Part shown: positions 1 through 8,308 of the stretch, in pieces | Position numbering within the stretch: the first letter of the stretch is position 1 | Layout of the letters: every line of letters starts with the position of its first letter | Source of the DNA: Stenotrophomonas africana | GTDB lineage: Bacteria; Pseudomonadota; Gammaproteobacteria; Xanthomonadales; Xanthomonadaceae | Direction of reading: 5' to 3' | Length of the DNA stretch: 64,000 nt | Assembly (NCBI RefSeq): GCF_013004645.1 | Contig: NZ_JABEME010000013.1 | Coordinates: forward strand, 26,420 to 90,419 | Program-made: the position numbers and the translations under genes | The notes under the pieces: generated by a model | Databases searched by the model: none | What the model was told of the DNA's origin: nothing | Seen by the model: the letters and a program-made list of their open reading frames with translations, nothing else

Positions 1-537
1 CTGCTGGTCTCCGGCCACTTCATGACCCTGGAGATGTGCGGCCGCCTGCTGTGCGACTACGTCGACCTGTCCGGCATGTACCGCAAGCACAAGAACCCGG
101 TGTACGAATGGGCGGTGAAGTTCGGCCGCCTGCGCTATGCCAAGGCGATGTTCGCCAACGAGGACATCCGCGCCACCGTGCGGCACCTGAAGAAGGGTGG
201 CTTCCTCTGGTATGCACCGGACCAGGACATGCGTGGCAAGGACACCGTGTTCGTGCCGTTCTTCGGCCACACCGCGTCCACCATCACCGCCACCCACCAG
301 CTGGCGCGGATGACCGGTTGTGCGGTGATCCCGTATTTCCACCGTCGCGAAGGCGGCAGGTACTTCCTGAAGATCGGTGCGCCGCTGGAGAATTTCCCCA
401 GCGAGGACGTGGAAGCCGATACCACGCGGGTCAACCAGGCCATCGAAGAGATGGTGCGCGAAGCGCCCGACCAGTACTTGTGGATCCACCGTCGTTTCAA
501 GCGCCAGCCGGGTGGCCGGAGCGACTTCTACAAATAA
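1..537 (+). CDS. LpxL/HtrB-type lipid A acyltransferase, 3' part
   Basis: This is the C-terminal 178 residues of a late lipid A acyltransferase, an inner-membrane enzyme that transfers a secondary acyl chain from acyl-ACP to Kdo2-lipid IVA. The reading frame is open at base 1, so the N-terminal membrane anchor lies outside the window. The catalytic HX4E motif is visible at once (GHFMTLE), followed by the family blocks WYAPDQD, VFVPFFG and the terminal RRFKRQPGGRSDFY. Specificity (lauroyl, palmitoleoyl or other) cannot be read from this part. The gene ends at TAA and faces the O-antigen ligase gene across a GTAG palindrome. Confidence 0.9.
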   Translation: MLVSGHFMTLEMCGRLLCDYVDLSGMYRKHKNPVYEWAVKFGRLRYAKAMFANEDIRATVRHLKKGGFLWYAPDQDMRGKDTVFVPFFGHTASTITATHQLARMTGCAVIPYFHRREGGRYFLKIGAPLENFPSEDVEADTTRVNQAIEEMVREAPDQYLWIHRRFKRQPGGRSDFYK

Positions 538-569
538 CCGGATGCGGTGGAAGGGCCGGCGTGCTCATG

Positions 570-641
570 GTAGTCGCCAACCTTGGTTGGCGCCGATGAA
601 CCGGGGCTGGTCCCAAGGAGCCAACCAAGGTTGGCAACTAC
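570..641. repeat. GTAG palindrome pair (GCCAACCTTGGTTGGC type)
   Basis: Two facing hairpins lie between convergent genes: GTAGTCGCCAACCTTGG at the left and its near-complement ending in CTAC at the right. Each half is itself a palindrome around CCAACC..GGTTGG. This matches the SMAG layout, a GTAG foot followed by a stem-loop. The right-hand CTAC, read on the minus strand as GTAG, supplies the TAG stop codon of the ligase gene. A second pair of the same subtype lies at 41932-41992. Confidence 0.8.
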
Positions 642-1969
642 TGCATCGGCGAAGACTCGTCCGATTCGCGTGCCAGCAGGCTGCCGGCGAACAGCGCTGC
701 CAACAGCACGGTAAGCCCCCCCCAGAACGCCGAATAGAACGCCAGGTGGGTGTTGAGCGGGAACACCGTGACCGCCAGCGCCAGCATTGCCGGCCGCGCA
801 CGCTCACGGGCAACGGCTGGCGCATAGCGCCATGCCCGCCAGGCCTGGGCCACCGCCGCCAGCCACAGCAGCAGGCCCAGCACACCGGTTTCTGCCAGGA
901 TTTCCAGCACGATCTGATGGGCGTGCAACGCAGGGGCATTGCCCCACACCGCCGGTCCCTCATCGGCCACGCAGGCCGGATAGGCATCGCGGAAACCGCG
1001 CGCGCCGACCCCGTTGACCGGGTGCGCCTCAATCATGCAGACGGCCGCTTCCCAGATCCGCGCGCGACCGGACAGCGCTTCGTCGACACCCCGTTCGCCT
1101 CCATCCCAGGCCATCGCCGTACGTGCAAAGCGTTCGCGCAGCTGCGGAACGCTGGCGGTCAGCACCCCTGCCCCGAGAACAGCGACCATCGCCAGCACCG
1201 CCAGCCGTTTCCAGCCGAACTGGCGTACGCCGCTGTAGCCCAGCACCAGTGCGAAGGTGATCCACGAGGCACGCGAGCCGGCCAGCAGCAGCACGCTGCC
1301 CAGCGCTGCCGCAGCCAGCAGCCAGCCCGTATTGCCAAAGCGCCGCGCGGCGGGCAGCAGCAGGAACGGCGACAGGCTGGCCAGCACCTGGCCGAACTTC
1401 AGGTTGCACGGCCCCAGTGCGCCACTGAGGCGGTCGGCCACTGCAGCCTCGTCGGCCGGGCACAATGCATGGCCGCTCACCGCCAGCTTCAGCTGCTCCA
1501 GTGACCAGAACCACGGGCTGGTACCCGCTAGCGCCTGCACCAGCGCATCCAGCGTCCACGCAGCGGTGATCAACGCGAGGCCACCGAAGGTCAGCCGCCT
1601 CCGCTCCGGCGTGGCCACCGCGATCGCCACCAGCCACATGAAGGGCAGGTAGCGCAGGCCGGCGGCCGCCTTCGTCCACGACGCTGCCGGATCGATCGCA
1701 TCAAACGCCGAGAATGCCTGCGGCAGCCAATAGCCGAGGAACAGGATCGAGGTCAGCGCCCAGGCTGCCGTGCTCAACAGGTGCGGGCGGCGCTGCAGGC
1801 GGCGCATGACCATGCGCGCGGCGGCGTAGACCGCGCCAAGACCGAGCACGGTTTCAGCGATGCCCGGCAACGGCCACAGCGCCACGTACGCCAGCACCCA
1901 CCAGGGTGCCCAGCGCCCGGCGCGGTCGTCGCGCACGGTGACGGCGGGGTCAGCCGGCGAGGTCGGCAT
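638..1969 (-). CDS. O-antigen ligase family membrane protein
   Basis: A 443-residue polytopic membrane protein of the Wzy/WaaL O-antigen ligase superfamily, which joins or polymerises lipid-linked glycans on the periplasmic face of the inner membrane. Many hydrophobic segments are visible. The conserved periplasmic-loop signature is near residues 318-380 (VNGVGARGFRDAYP, then HAHQIVLEILAETG), followed by further membrane segments. The ATG at 1969 was chosen because it overlaps the 3' end of the upstream glycosyltransferase by 20 bases; a longer frame runs into that gene and is implausible. The stop codon TAG falls in a GTAG repeat. Whether it is a ligase or a polymerase cannot be decided from sequence alone. 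Confidence 0.82.
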   Translation of the reverse strand: MPTSPADPAVTVRDDRAGRWAPWWVLAYVALWPLPGIAETVLGLGAVYAAARMVMRRLQRRPHLLSTAAWALTSILFLGYWLPQAFSAFDAIDPAASWTKAAAGLRYLPFMWLVAIAVATPERRRLTFGGLALITAAWTLDALVQALAGTSPWFWSLEQLKLAVSGHALCPADEAAVADRLSGALGPCNLKFGQVLASLSPFLLLPAARRFGNTGWLLAAAALGSVLLLAGSRASWITFALVLGYSGVRQFGWKRLAVLAMVAVLGAGVLTASVPQLRERFARTAMAWDGGERGVDEALSGRARIWEAAVCMIEAHPVNGVGARGFRDAYPACVADEGPAVWGNAPALHAHQIVLEILAETGVLGLLLWLAAVAQAWRAWRYAPAVARERARPAMLALAVTVFPLNTHLAFYSAFWGGLTVLLAALFAGSLLARESDESSPMQ

Positions 1970-3065
1970 AGAGGCGGAGGGTATCGCGCTGCATGGCCTG
2001 CAGGGTAAACGGGATGCGGGTCGGCAAGGACGGCGGCTGCGCCAGCAGGGCCAGCGCACGTTCACCCAGCGCGCGTGCATCGCCCAGCGGCACCGCGCCA
2101 GTGGGCTGCAGCTGCCGAAGCAGTTCGCCAACGCCACCATGATCCCAGCCCAGCACCGGACGGCCGACCGACAGCGCCTCGACCACGGTGCGGCCGAATG
2201 CTTCGGGCTTGTCCGACAGCTGCAGCACAAGATCGCTGGCTGCATAGGCCTGGGCGATACGCGCGGTCGGCGTGCTGATCTGCACGGCGTCGGTCACGCC
2301 GAGCACGGCCGCCTGCCGGCGCAGGTCGGCCACGTAGGCTTCGCGGCCGGGTTCATCGGTGCCCAGCATCCACAGCTGTGCCGGCACACCGGCCGCGCGT
2401 ACATCCGCCAGCAACTGCAGCGCATGAACATGTCCCTTCAGCCGGGTGCCCCGCCCCGGCAGCAGCAGCAGCGGGCCCTCAACCTGCGCCAGCCACGGGT
2501 AATCGGCTGCCAGCGCCAGTCGTGGCCGGCGGTCGGCGCGGGCCACGCGCGGAAACTGTGCGACATCGACGCCGCGCGGAATCACCTGCAGCTTCGCTTC
2601 GGGAACCGTCGGATAGTGCCGCTGCACGTAGTCGCGCACGCTGTTGGACACGCAGATCACGCGTTCACCGCTGGTCATCACCGCGCTGTAGCGACTGGGC
2701 GAATTCAGCCCGTGCACGGTGGTCACCCAGTGCGGCCGCTGTGCGGCGGGCATGGCACGGATCGCGTACAGGCCCAGCCAGGCCGGCAGTCGCGAACGGG
2801 CATGCACGATATCCGCGCCCACTTCGGCGAACAGGCGGCGCAACGTCGGCAGGTGGCGCAGGGTCAGCAGCGACTTGCGGCCGATGTCGAGGTTGAGGTG
2901 CTCGGCACCGCTATCGAGCAGCGGCTGCACCAGGCGGCCACCGGCGGAGACCACCAGCGCACGATGGCCGGCAGCGACCAGGGCCGCAGCGATTTCCAGG
3001 GTCGAGCGCTCGACGCCGCCGGAGTGCAGCGCCGGCAGCAACTGCACCACGGTCAATCGGCGCAT
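1950..3065 (-). CDS. Glycosyltransferase family 4 protein
   Basis: A 371-residue GT-B-fold glycosyltransferase, expected to add a sugar from a nucleotide donor to a lipid-linked or LPS-core acceptor on the cytoplasmic side. The N-terminal acceptor domain begins LLPALHSGGVERS, a typical GT4 glycine-rich start. The donor domain holds the EX7E motif (EAFGRTVVE) and the following GRPVLGWDHGGVGELL. It is translationally coupled to the downstream O-antigen ligase-like gene, which suggests one surface-polysaccharide pathway. Donor and linkage are not predictable here. Confidence 0.87.
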   Translation of the reverse strand: MRRLTVVQLLPALHSGGVERSTLEIAAALVAAGHRALVVSAGGRLVQPLLDSGAEHLNLDIGRKSLLTLRHLPTLRRLFAEVGADIVHARSRLPAWLGLYAIRAMPAAQRPHWVTTVHGLNSPSRYSAVMTSGERVICVSNSVRDYVQRHYPTVPEAKLQVIPRGVDVAQFPRVARADRRPRLALAADYPWLAQVEGPLLLLPGRGTRLKGHVHALQLLADVRAAGVPAQLWMLGTDEPGREAYVADLRRQAAVLGVTDAVQISTPTARIAQAYAASDLVLQLSDKPEAFGRTVVEALSVGRPVLGWDHGGVGELLRQLQPTGAVPLGDARALGERALALLAQPPSLPTRIPFTLQAMQRDTLRLYADLAG

Positions 3066-3080
3066 CGAAGGGGCGGCCGC

Positions 3081-3278
3081 TTAGTCGGCCAGCACGAACA
3101 CGGAACCGCAGTACGGGCACTGCGCTTCGCCATTGGGCTCGTCTTCGATCGGCAGGTACACGCGCGGATGCGAGTTCCACAGCGCCATTTCCGGGGTCGG
3201 GCAGCTCAGCGGCAGATCGCTGCGGTGCACGGTGTAGCGCTTCTCGGCGTTGGCGGGCGCGGTGGCGGTATGGCTCAT
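3081..3278 (-). CDS. CHCC-type zinc-finger domain protein
   Basis: A 65-residue protein with a C-terminal CHCC zinc finger: SHPRVYLPI, then CPYCGSVFVL. The fold is the one at the C-terminus of the mitochondrial complex I subunit NDUFS6; bacterial stand-alone versions are common in Proteobacteria and have no settled role. The ATG at 3278 gives the usual short length. A longer frame upstream has no family similarity and crosses the promoter region of the next gene. It is followed after 15 bases by the glycosyltransferase gene, so the two could share a transcript. Confidence 0.78.
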   Translation of the reverse strand: MSHTATAPANAEKRYTVHRSDLPLSCPTPEMALWNSHPRVYLPIEDEPNGEAQCPYCGSVFVLAD

Positions 3279-3699
3279 GGCGGATGTCGATGAACGGGTT
3301 GCGAGGCCTGTGATTCTAGCATCCGGGCCGCCCCGACATTGCGCAACAAGAGGTCTTTGCGTGTACCGGGCCGATTCCCTGCGACCCTGCACGCCACCTC
3401 GGGATAAGGTGCCGACGGGAATTCCCGACCGATCCTGCAGGTTAACGGCGTGAAACCACCGACAACGATATTTCCCGCATTTGGATCGAACTAAATGGCA
3501 CTTGTCAGGTTGCCACGGCTGTTGCAGGATCGGGCCAGGTCGTGAACCGGCCTGCCCCAATCCGACCCGATCGCATGGCCCGCCCCCACCGGACCGGCAT
3601 CGCCTCTTCCACTGCCATCCCGGCGGGCGGAGCGATGCTGTCCGTGGTGTCCGCCGATGCGGGTTCTGCCCGCCGCCTGCCCTTCCGGGAGACCCTTGC
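3279..3699. other. Divergent intergenic region, no gene seen
   Basis: These 421 bases separate the minus-strand zinc-finger gene from the plus-strand GH92 gene, so both promoters should be here. I see no convincing coding frame, repeat or palindrome. A loose TTGTCA hexamer lies at about 3498 but has no clear -10 partner. Confidence 0.5.
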
Positions 3700-6600
3700 A
3701 TGACCCTGTCCGATCCACGCCGCGCCCTGCTTCCGCTCGCTCTGGCCCTGGCCTGTGCGACTACCGCGATGCCGGTGCTGGCACAGGGACTGCAGACCTC
3801 CTTCGAGCCCGGCGAACCTGCCCCGTCGCAGGCCGCGGGTGCACTGCAGGTGACGATCGGCAACGGCCCTGCGGCGCCTTACGCCGCCAAGCGCAATGCG
3901 GGCTACAGCGGCCTGCATGCACTGCGCTACCGCAGCGAAGGCGGCAGCGCGCGGCGCGAGCTGTTCAAGACCGACCTGCCGATCGAGGCCGATACCACCC
4001 TGTCGTGGCTGGTGCTGCCGGAGATCGTCGGCAAGGACACCGTGGCCTCGACCTATGTGTCACTGGACCTGCTGCTGGACGATGGCAGCCGCGTTTCGGC
4101 CGGTGCGGCGCGTGACCAGCATGGGGTGGCGATCGGCGCACGCGCGCAGGGCGAGTCGAAGACGCTGTACCCGCAGCAGTGGGCGCGCAAGGCAGTGCGG
4201 CTGGGCGACGTACCCACGCTGAAGGGCCGCCGCGTGGTGGCGATCGAGCTGGAGGTGGCCAGTGCCGAGGGCGCGCCGGTGTCCGGCTGGATCGATGACG
4301 TGCGCCTGGACGCAATGCCGCGACAGCAGCCACAGCGCGTCTCCGACTGGGTGCTGACCACCCGTGGCACCCAGGCCAACGGCACCTTCTCGCGCGGCAA
4401 CAATTTCCCGGCCACGGCAGTGCCGCACGGGTTCAATTTCTGGACCCCGGTGACCGATGCCAGCGCACTGAACTGGCTGTACCGCTGGAACGAACATAAC
4501 GACGCACAGAACCGTCCGCAGCTGCAGGCGCTTGCGCTGAGCCACCAGCCCAGCCCGTGGATGGGCGACCGCCAGACCTTCCAGGTGATGCCCTCGGCCA
4601 GCCGTGGTGTGCCGGACGCCGACCGCCGCAAGCGCGCGCTGTCGTTCGATCGCAGCCATGAAAGCGCGCGCCCGTATCGCTACGACGTGCGCTTCGACAA
4701 CGGCATCGCTGCCGCCATCGCGCCGACCGATCATGCTGCGCTGTTCCGCTTCGACTTCCCCGAGGGCGGCGACGCCAACCTGCTGTTCGACAACGTCGAT
4801 GCACGCGGTGGCCTGACTTTGGACGCCGCCACGCAGACGCTGTCCGGCTACACCGACACACGCAGCGGCCTGTCCAACGGCGCCAGCCGCATGTACGTGG
4901 TGGCCCGCTTCGACAAGCCGTGGCGCGGCAGTGGGCGCCTCGACACCGGGCGCCCGACCGGTTACATCAAGTTCGATGCCGGCAGCGACCGGCGGGTGAC
5001 CATGCGCATCGCCACCTCGCTGATCTCGATCGAGCAGGCGCGGCACAACCTCGCGCTGGAAATCGCCGTGGCCGATACGCTGGAAAGCGTGGCCGGCCGC
5101 GCGCAGGATGCGTGGGACGCGCGCCTGGCGCGCTTCGACATCGGCGATGCCAGCGACGACCAGAAGACCACGTTGTATTCCAGCCTGTACCGGCTGTTCC
5201 TGTACCCGAATTCCGGCCACGAGAACGTGGGCAGTGCCGCCGCACCGGAGTGGCGCTACGCCAACCAGGCCAGCGCCAGCGATGACAACACCGAAGGCAG
5301 CGCGACCCGCAGCTACGCCGCCGTGCGCGATGGCAAGGTGTTCGTCAACAACGGCTTCTGGGACACCTTCCGCACCACATGGCCGGCCTACGCACTGTTC
5401 ACGCCCGAGGATGCCGGGCAGATGGTGCAGGGCTTCATCGAGCAGTACCGCGCCGGTGGCTGGATCGCGCGCTGGTCGTCGCCGGGCTACGCCGACCTGA
5501 TGGTCGGTACCAGCTCGGACGTGGCCTTCGCCGATGCGTGGCTGAAGGGCATCGGCGACTTCGATCCGGCCGAGGCCTACACCGCCGCGCTGAAGAACGC
5601 GACCGTGGTCCCGCCCGACCGCCATGTGGGCCGCAAGGGCATGGACCGCTCGACCTTCCGTGGCTATGCCAGCGCCGACGTGCACGAAGGCATGTCGTGG
5701 ACGATGGAAGGCGCGCTCAATGACTTCGGCATCGCCAACATGGCCGATGCCCTGGCCAAGCGCGCGGCCACGCCGGCCGCACGCGAGCGCTACAGCACCG
5801 AGGCCGACTACTTCCGCCATCGCGCCGCCAGTTACGCGACGATGTTCGATCCGGCGGCCGGCTTCTTCCAGGGCCGCAAGGCCGATGGCCGCTGGCGCGT
5901 GGACGCCAAGGACTACGACCCGCGCGTGTGGGGCCACGACTACACCGAATCCAATGGCTGGACCTTCGCTTTCACCGCCGCCCACGATGGCGAGGGCCTG
6001 GCGGCGCTGTACGGTGGCCGCGAGAAGCTGGCGGCGAAGCTGGATACCTTCTTCGCCACACCGGAGACCGCGGACCCGGCACTGGCCGGTTCCTATGGCG
6101 GCACCATCCATGAGATGACCGAAGCACGCGACGTGCGCATGGGCATGTATGCGCACAGCAACCAGCCGGCGCACCACATCCCGTGGATGTACCTGTATGC
6201 CGGGCAGCCGTGGAAGACCCAGCAGCACGTGCGCGAGATCCTGTCGCGGCTGTATGTCGGCAGCGAGATCGGCCAGGGCTACCCGGGCGATGAGGACAAC
6301 GGCGAGACCTCGGCATGGTACGTGCTTGCTTCGCTGGGCCTGTACCCGCTGCGCATGGGCGCCCCGGAGTACGTGATCGGCTCGCCGGCATTCGAGCACG
6401 CACGGGTGGAGCTGCAGGGTGGTGCCGTGCTGACCGTGAACGCGGCCAACAACTCGCGTGAGAACGTCTACGTGCAGTCGCTGAAGATCAACGGCCAGCC
6501 GTGGACGAAGACCTGGGTGCCGCACGAGCTGATCGCCAAGGGCGCGACCCTCGACTTCGTGATGGGACCGCAGCCGTCGCGCTGGGGCAGCGGCGTGGAT

Positions 6601-7044
6601 GACGTGCCGCGTTCGTTGACCGCGCGCGGGCAGCGCCCGCAGCAGCTGCACGACCTGCTGGGCAGTGGCGCGAAGGCGACGTCGGCCGATGGCCGTGCCC
6701 TGCCCGCGCTGGTCGATGACGATGCCGGCACGACGGTGGGCCTGGGCGGCGGTGCAACCATCGCGCTGACCGGCCTGGCCGAGGGCACCCCGACCATGTA
6801 CACGCTGACCAGCGGTGACGGCCGCATCCTGGGCGGTGAGTGGACGCTGGAAGCACGCAACGGCAGCGGCAGCTGGGCAGTGCTCGACCAGCGCAGCGGC
6901 GAAGATTTCGAATCCGCCCGCCAGACCCGTCCGTTCCGCATCGCCAGACCCGGTCGCTACAGTGAGTACCGCCTGCGCCTGGCGGCACCGGCACGGCTGC
7001 CGCTGGCGGAGATCGAACTGTTGGCGGCCGGCACCGTACAATGA
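3700..7044 (+). CDS. Secreted GH92 family alpha-mannosidase
   Basis: A 1114-residue glycoside hydrolase of family GH92, calcium-dependent exo-alpha-mannosidases that trim mannose from glycans. A signal peptide is visible (hydrophobic stretch then PVLAQ near residues 25-30). An N-terminal beta-rich region of about 200 residues comes before the catalytic part. Family blocks include HHIPWMYLYAGQPWKTQ and the acidic signature GDEDNGETSAWYVLASLG. The last 150 residues look like an added beta-sandwich module. The ATG at 3700 follows CCGGGAG and gives the signal peptide; a longer in-frame extension is unlikely. The stop overlaps the start of the next gene (ATGA), so the two secreted enzymes are translationally coupled. 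Confidence 0.93.
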   Translation: MTLSDPRRALLPLALALACATTAMPVLAQGLQTSFEPGEPAPSQAAGALQVTIGNGPAAPYAAKRNAGYSGLHALRYRSEGGSARRELFKTDLPIEADTTLSWLVLPEIVGKDTVASTYVSLDLLLDDGSRVSAGAARDQHGVAIGARAQGESKTLYPQQWARKAVRLGDVPTLKGRRVVAIELEVASAEGAPVSGWIDDVRLDAMPRQQPQRVSDWVLTTRGTQANGTFSRGNNFPATAVPHGFNFWTPVTDASALNWLYRWNEHNDAQNRPQLQALALSHQPSPWMGDRQTFQVMPSASRGVPDADRRKRALSFDRSHESARPYRYDVRFDNGIAAAIAPTDHAALFRFDFPEGGDANLLFDNVDARGGLTLDAATQTLSGYTDTRSGLSNGASRMYVVARFDKPWRGSGRLDTGRPTGYIKFDAGSDRRVTMRIATSLISIEQARHNLALEIAVADTLESVAGRAQDAWDARLARFDIGDASDDQKTTLYSSLYRLFLYPNSGHENVGSAAAPEWRYANQASASDDNTEGSATRSYAAVRDGKVFVNNGFWDTFRTTWPAYALFTPEDAGQMVQGFIEQYRAGGWIARWSSPGYADLMVGTSSDVAFADAWLKGIGDFDPAEAYTAALKNATVVPPDRHVGRKGMDRSTFRGYASADVHEGMSWTMEGALNDFGIANMADALAKRAATPAARERYSTEADYFRHRAASYATMFDPAAGFFQGRKADGRWRVDAKDYDPRVWGHDYTESNGWTFAFTAAHDGEGLAALYGGREKLAAKLDTFFATPETADPALAGSYGGTIHEMTEARDVRMGMYAHSNQPAHHIPWMYLYAGQPWKTQQHVREILSRLYVGSEIGQGYPGDEDNGETSAWYVLASLGLYPLRMGAPEYVIGSPAFEHARVELQGGAVLTVNAANNSRENVYVQSLKINGQPWTKTWVPHELIAKGATLDFVMGPQPSRWGSGVDDVPRSLTARGQRPQQLHDLLGSGAKATSADGRALPALVDDDAGTTVGLGGGATIALTGLAEGTPTMYTLTSGDGRILGGEWTLEARNGSGSWAVLDQRSGEDFESARQTRPFRIARPGRYSEYRLRLAAPARLPLAEIELLAAGTVQ

Positions 7045-7784
7045 GCGGCATGCGCTTCCGTCTTCTGCCACTGGCCCTTGTTGCCCTGTCCTTCCCAAGT
7101 TTCGGCCAGACCCAGGCGTTCGATACGCAGCTGACCCGCGACGGTGTGACGCTGAACTACCAGGATGCCCGTGGCGCCCTGGCCGCGCCGCACCGCAAGC
7201 GGGTGATCGATACGTTCTTCTTCGCCTACCTGCGCGAACGTGCGGACTTCCACCCGGCAGCGCCGTCGATGGTGCGCATCGTGATCGATCCGGCCTACAC
7301 CGGCATCGCCTTCGTCGGTGACAAGGACCAGGCAGCGACGATCACCATCAATCCAGGCTGGCTTGCGCAACACCCGAACGACATCGACCTGGTCACCCAT
7401 GAGGCGATGCACATCGTGCAGGGGTATCCCGGCTACGGCGATACACGGGTACCGGGCTGGCTGGTGGAAGGCATCGCCGACTACGCGCGCGACCGCTACG
7501 GCATGGACAATGCCGCCGCAGGCTGGGCACTGCCGGGCAAGGTCGAGAAGGGACAGAACGTCGACAGCGGCTACCGGGTGACCGGCGCGTTCCTGAAATG
7601 GGCCGAGGCCGAGTATCCCGGCCTGGTGCTGGCGCTGGACAAGGCCCTGCGCGAAGGCCGCTATACGCCTGCGCTGTGGCAGAAGCACACCGGCAAGGCA
7701 CTGCAGGCGCTGTGGACGCAGTACGCCAAGCCACGTTCGGATGCACCGCCGCCGGCGCCGGCGCGCCGCGGCAAGCGGCACTGA
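7041..7784 (+). CDS. Secreted basic secretory protein (BSP) family putative peptidase
   Basis: A 247-residue secreted protein of the plant-type basic secretory protein family, thought to be zinc metallopeptidases. The signal peptide runs to about residue 23 (ALVALSFPSFGQ). The metal-binding signature is THEAMHIVQGYPGYG (HExxH), followed by PGWLVEGIADYARDRYG, which could supply a third ligand. The C-terminus is proline- and arginine-rich. It starts inside the stop of the GH92 gene, pointing to coordinated secretion of a mannosidase and a peptidase, perhaps for glycoprotein breakdown. The substrate is unknown. Confidence 0.87.
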   Translation: MSGMRFRLLPLALVALSFPSFGQTQAFDTQLTRDGVTLNYQDARGALAAPHRKRVIDTFFFAYLRERADFHPAAPSMVRIVIDPAYTGIAFVGDKDQAATITINPGWLAQHPNDIDLVTHEAMHIVQGYPGYGDTRVPGWLVEGIADYARDRYGMDNAAAGWALPGKVEKGQNVDSGYRVTGAFLKWAEAEYPGLVLALDKALREGRYTPALWQKHTGKALQALWTQYAKPRSDAPPPAPARRGKRH

Positions 7785-7816
7785 CTGGGTGGTCAACTGG
7801 GTATTGGGGCGACTGG

Positions 7817-7904
7817 GTAGAGTCGACTGTTAGTCGACTGCCCTTGATTCAGCCACCGAAAACCCCGCGCTTCGCGCGATAGTCGACCAACGGTCGACTC
7901 TACC
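7817..7904. repeat. GTAGAGTCGACT-type GTAG repeat dimer, copy 1
   Basis: An 88-base composite that begins GTAGAGTCGACTGTTAG and ends GGTCGACTCTACC, with CCACCGAAAACCCCGCGC and CGCGCGATAGTCGAC inside. It aligns with the reverse complement of the copy at 8160-8238, so the pair forms a larger inverted repeat in the gap between two convergent genes. Confidence 0.78.
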
Positions 7905-8159
7905 CCGCTGGCTTCTACGCCTCAGCGCGACTGCACGAAACCGGCATACAGCGCGAACAGCTGCTGGAAGTACCGCCGCGTCACTCGATTGCGCATGACA
8001 CCCTCGCCCATGAAAAGTTGGTCGGGCCCAGGGTGGGAAGGCCGGTCCGGTCCCTTCCCACGGCCAGGCCGCGTGGGCGTATTGGGCCGCAGCGGCGTTG
8101 CAGGCACATGACCGGGTTGCGTAGCGCGTGTGGCAGCGGTGGGACCGGCATCGGGACCG

Positions 8160-8238
8160 GTAGAGTCGACTGTTAGTCGACTATCGCGCGATCGCGCGGG
8201 ATTTTCGGTGGTTTTACGAAAGGCAGTCGACTCTACCC
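8160..8238. repeat. GTAGAGTCGACT-type GTAG repeat dimer, copy 2 (inverted)
   Basis: The inverted partner of 7817-7904: GTAGAGTCGACTGTTAG at the left, GATTTTCGGTGG in the middle, CGACTCTACC at the right. The 255 bases between the copies hold a hairpin (GTGGGAAGG..CCTTCCCAC near 8031-8060) and no gene I can support. Confidence 0.78.
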
Positions 8239-8285
8239 GTTTCCGCTTTGCGGAAACAGAAACGCGCCCCGTGGGGCGCGTTTCT
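8239..8285 (-). terminator. Hairpin pair downstream of maeB
   Basis: Two perfect stems lie just past the maeB stop: AGAAACGCGCCCC/GGGGCGCGTTTCT (8258-8285, 13 bp) and GTTTCCG/CGGAAAC (8239-8257). On the minus strand the first is followed by TTTCTGTTTCC, a weak T-rich tail, so it probably ends maeB transcription. Confidence 0.6.
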
Positions 8286-8308
8286 GCAGATCGAATCGGA
8301 AAGAAGGC

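Noticed and set aside
4060..7098. A 1012-codon open frame on the minus strand across the GH92 gene
   Set aside because: It is a shadow of the GH92 gene, which has a signal peptide and clear family motifs; the antisense product shows none.
7922..8107. A 61-codon open frame between the two inverted GTAG repeats
   Set aside because: It has no family similarity that I recognise and overlaps a hairpin. The tail (RRYFQQLFALYAGFVQSR) looks protein-like, so it might be a gene remnant, but the evidence is too thin to call a gene or pseudogene.
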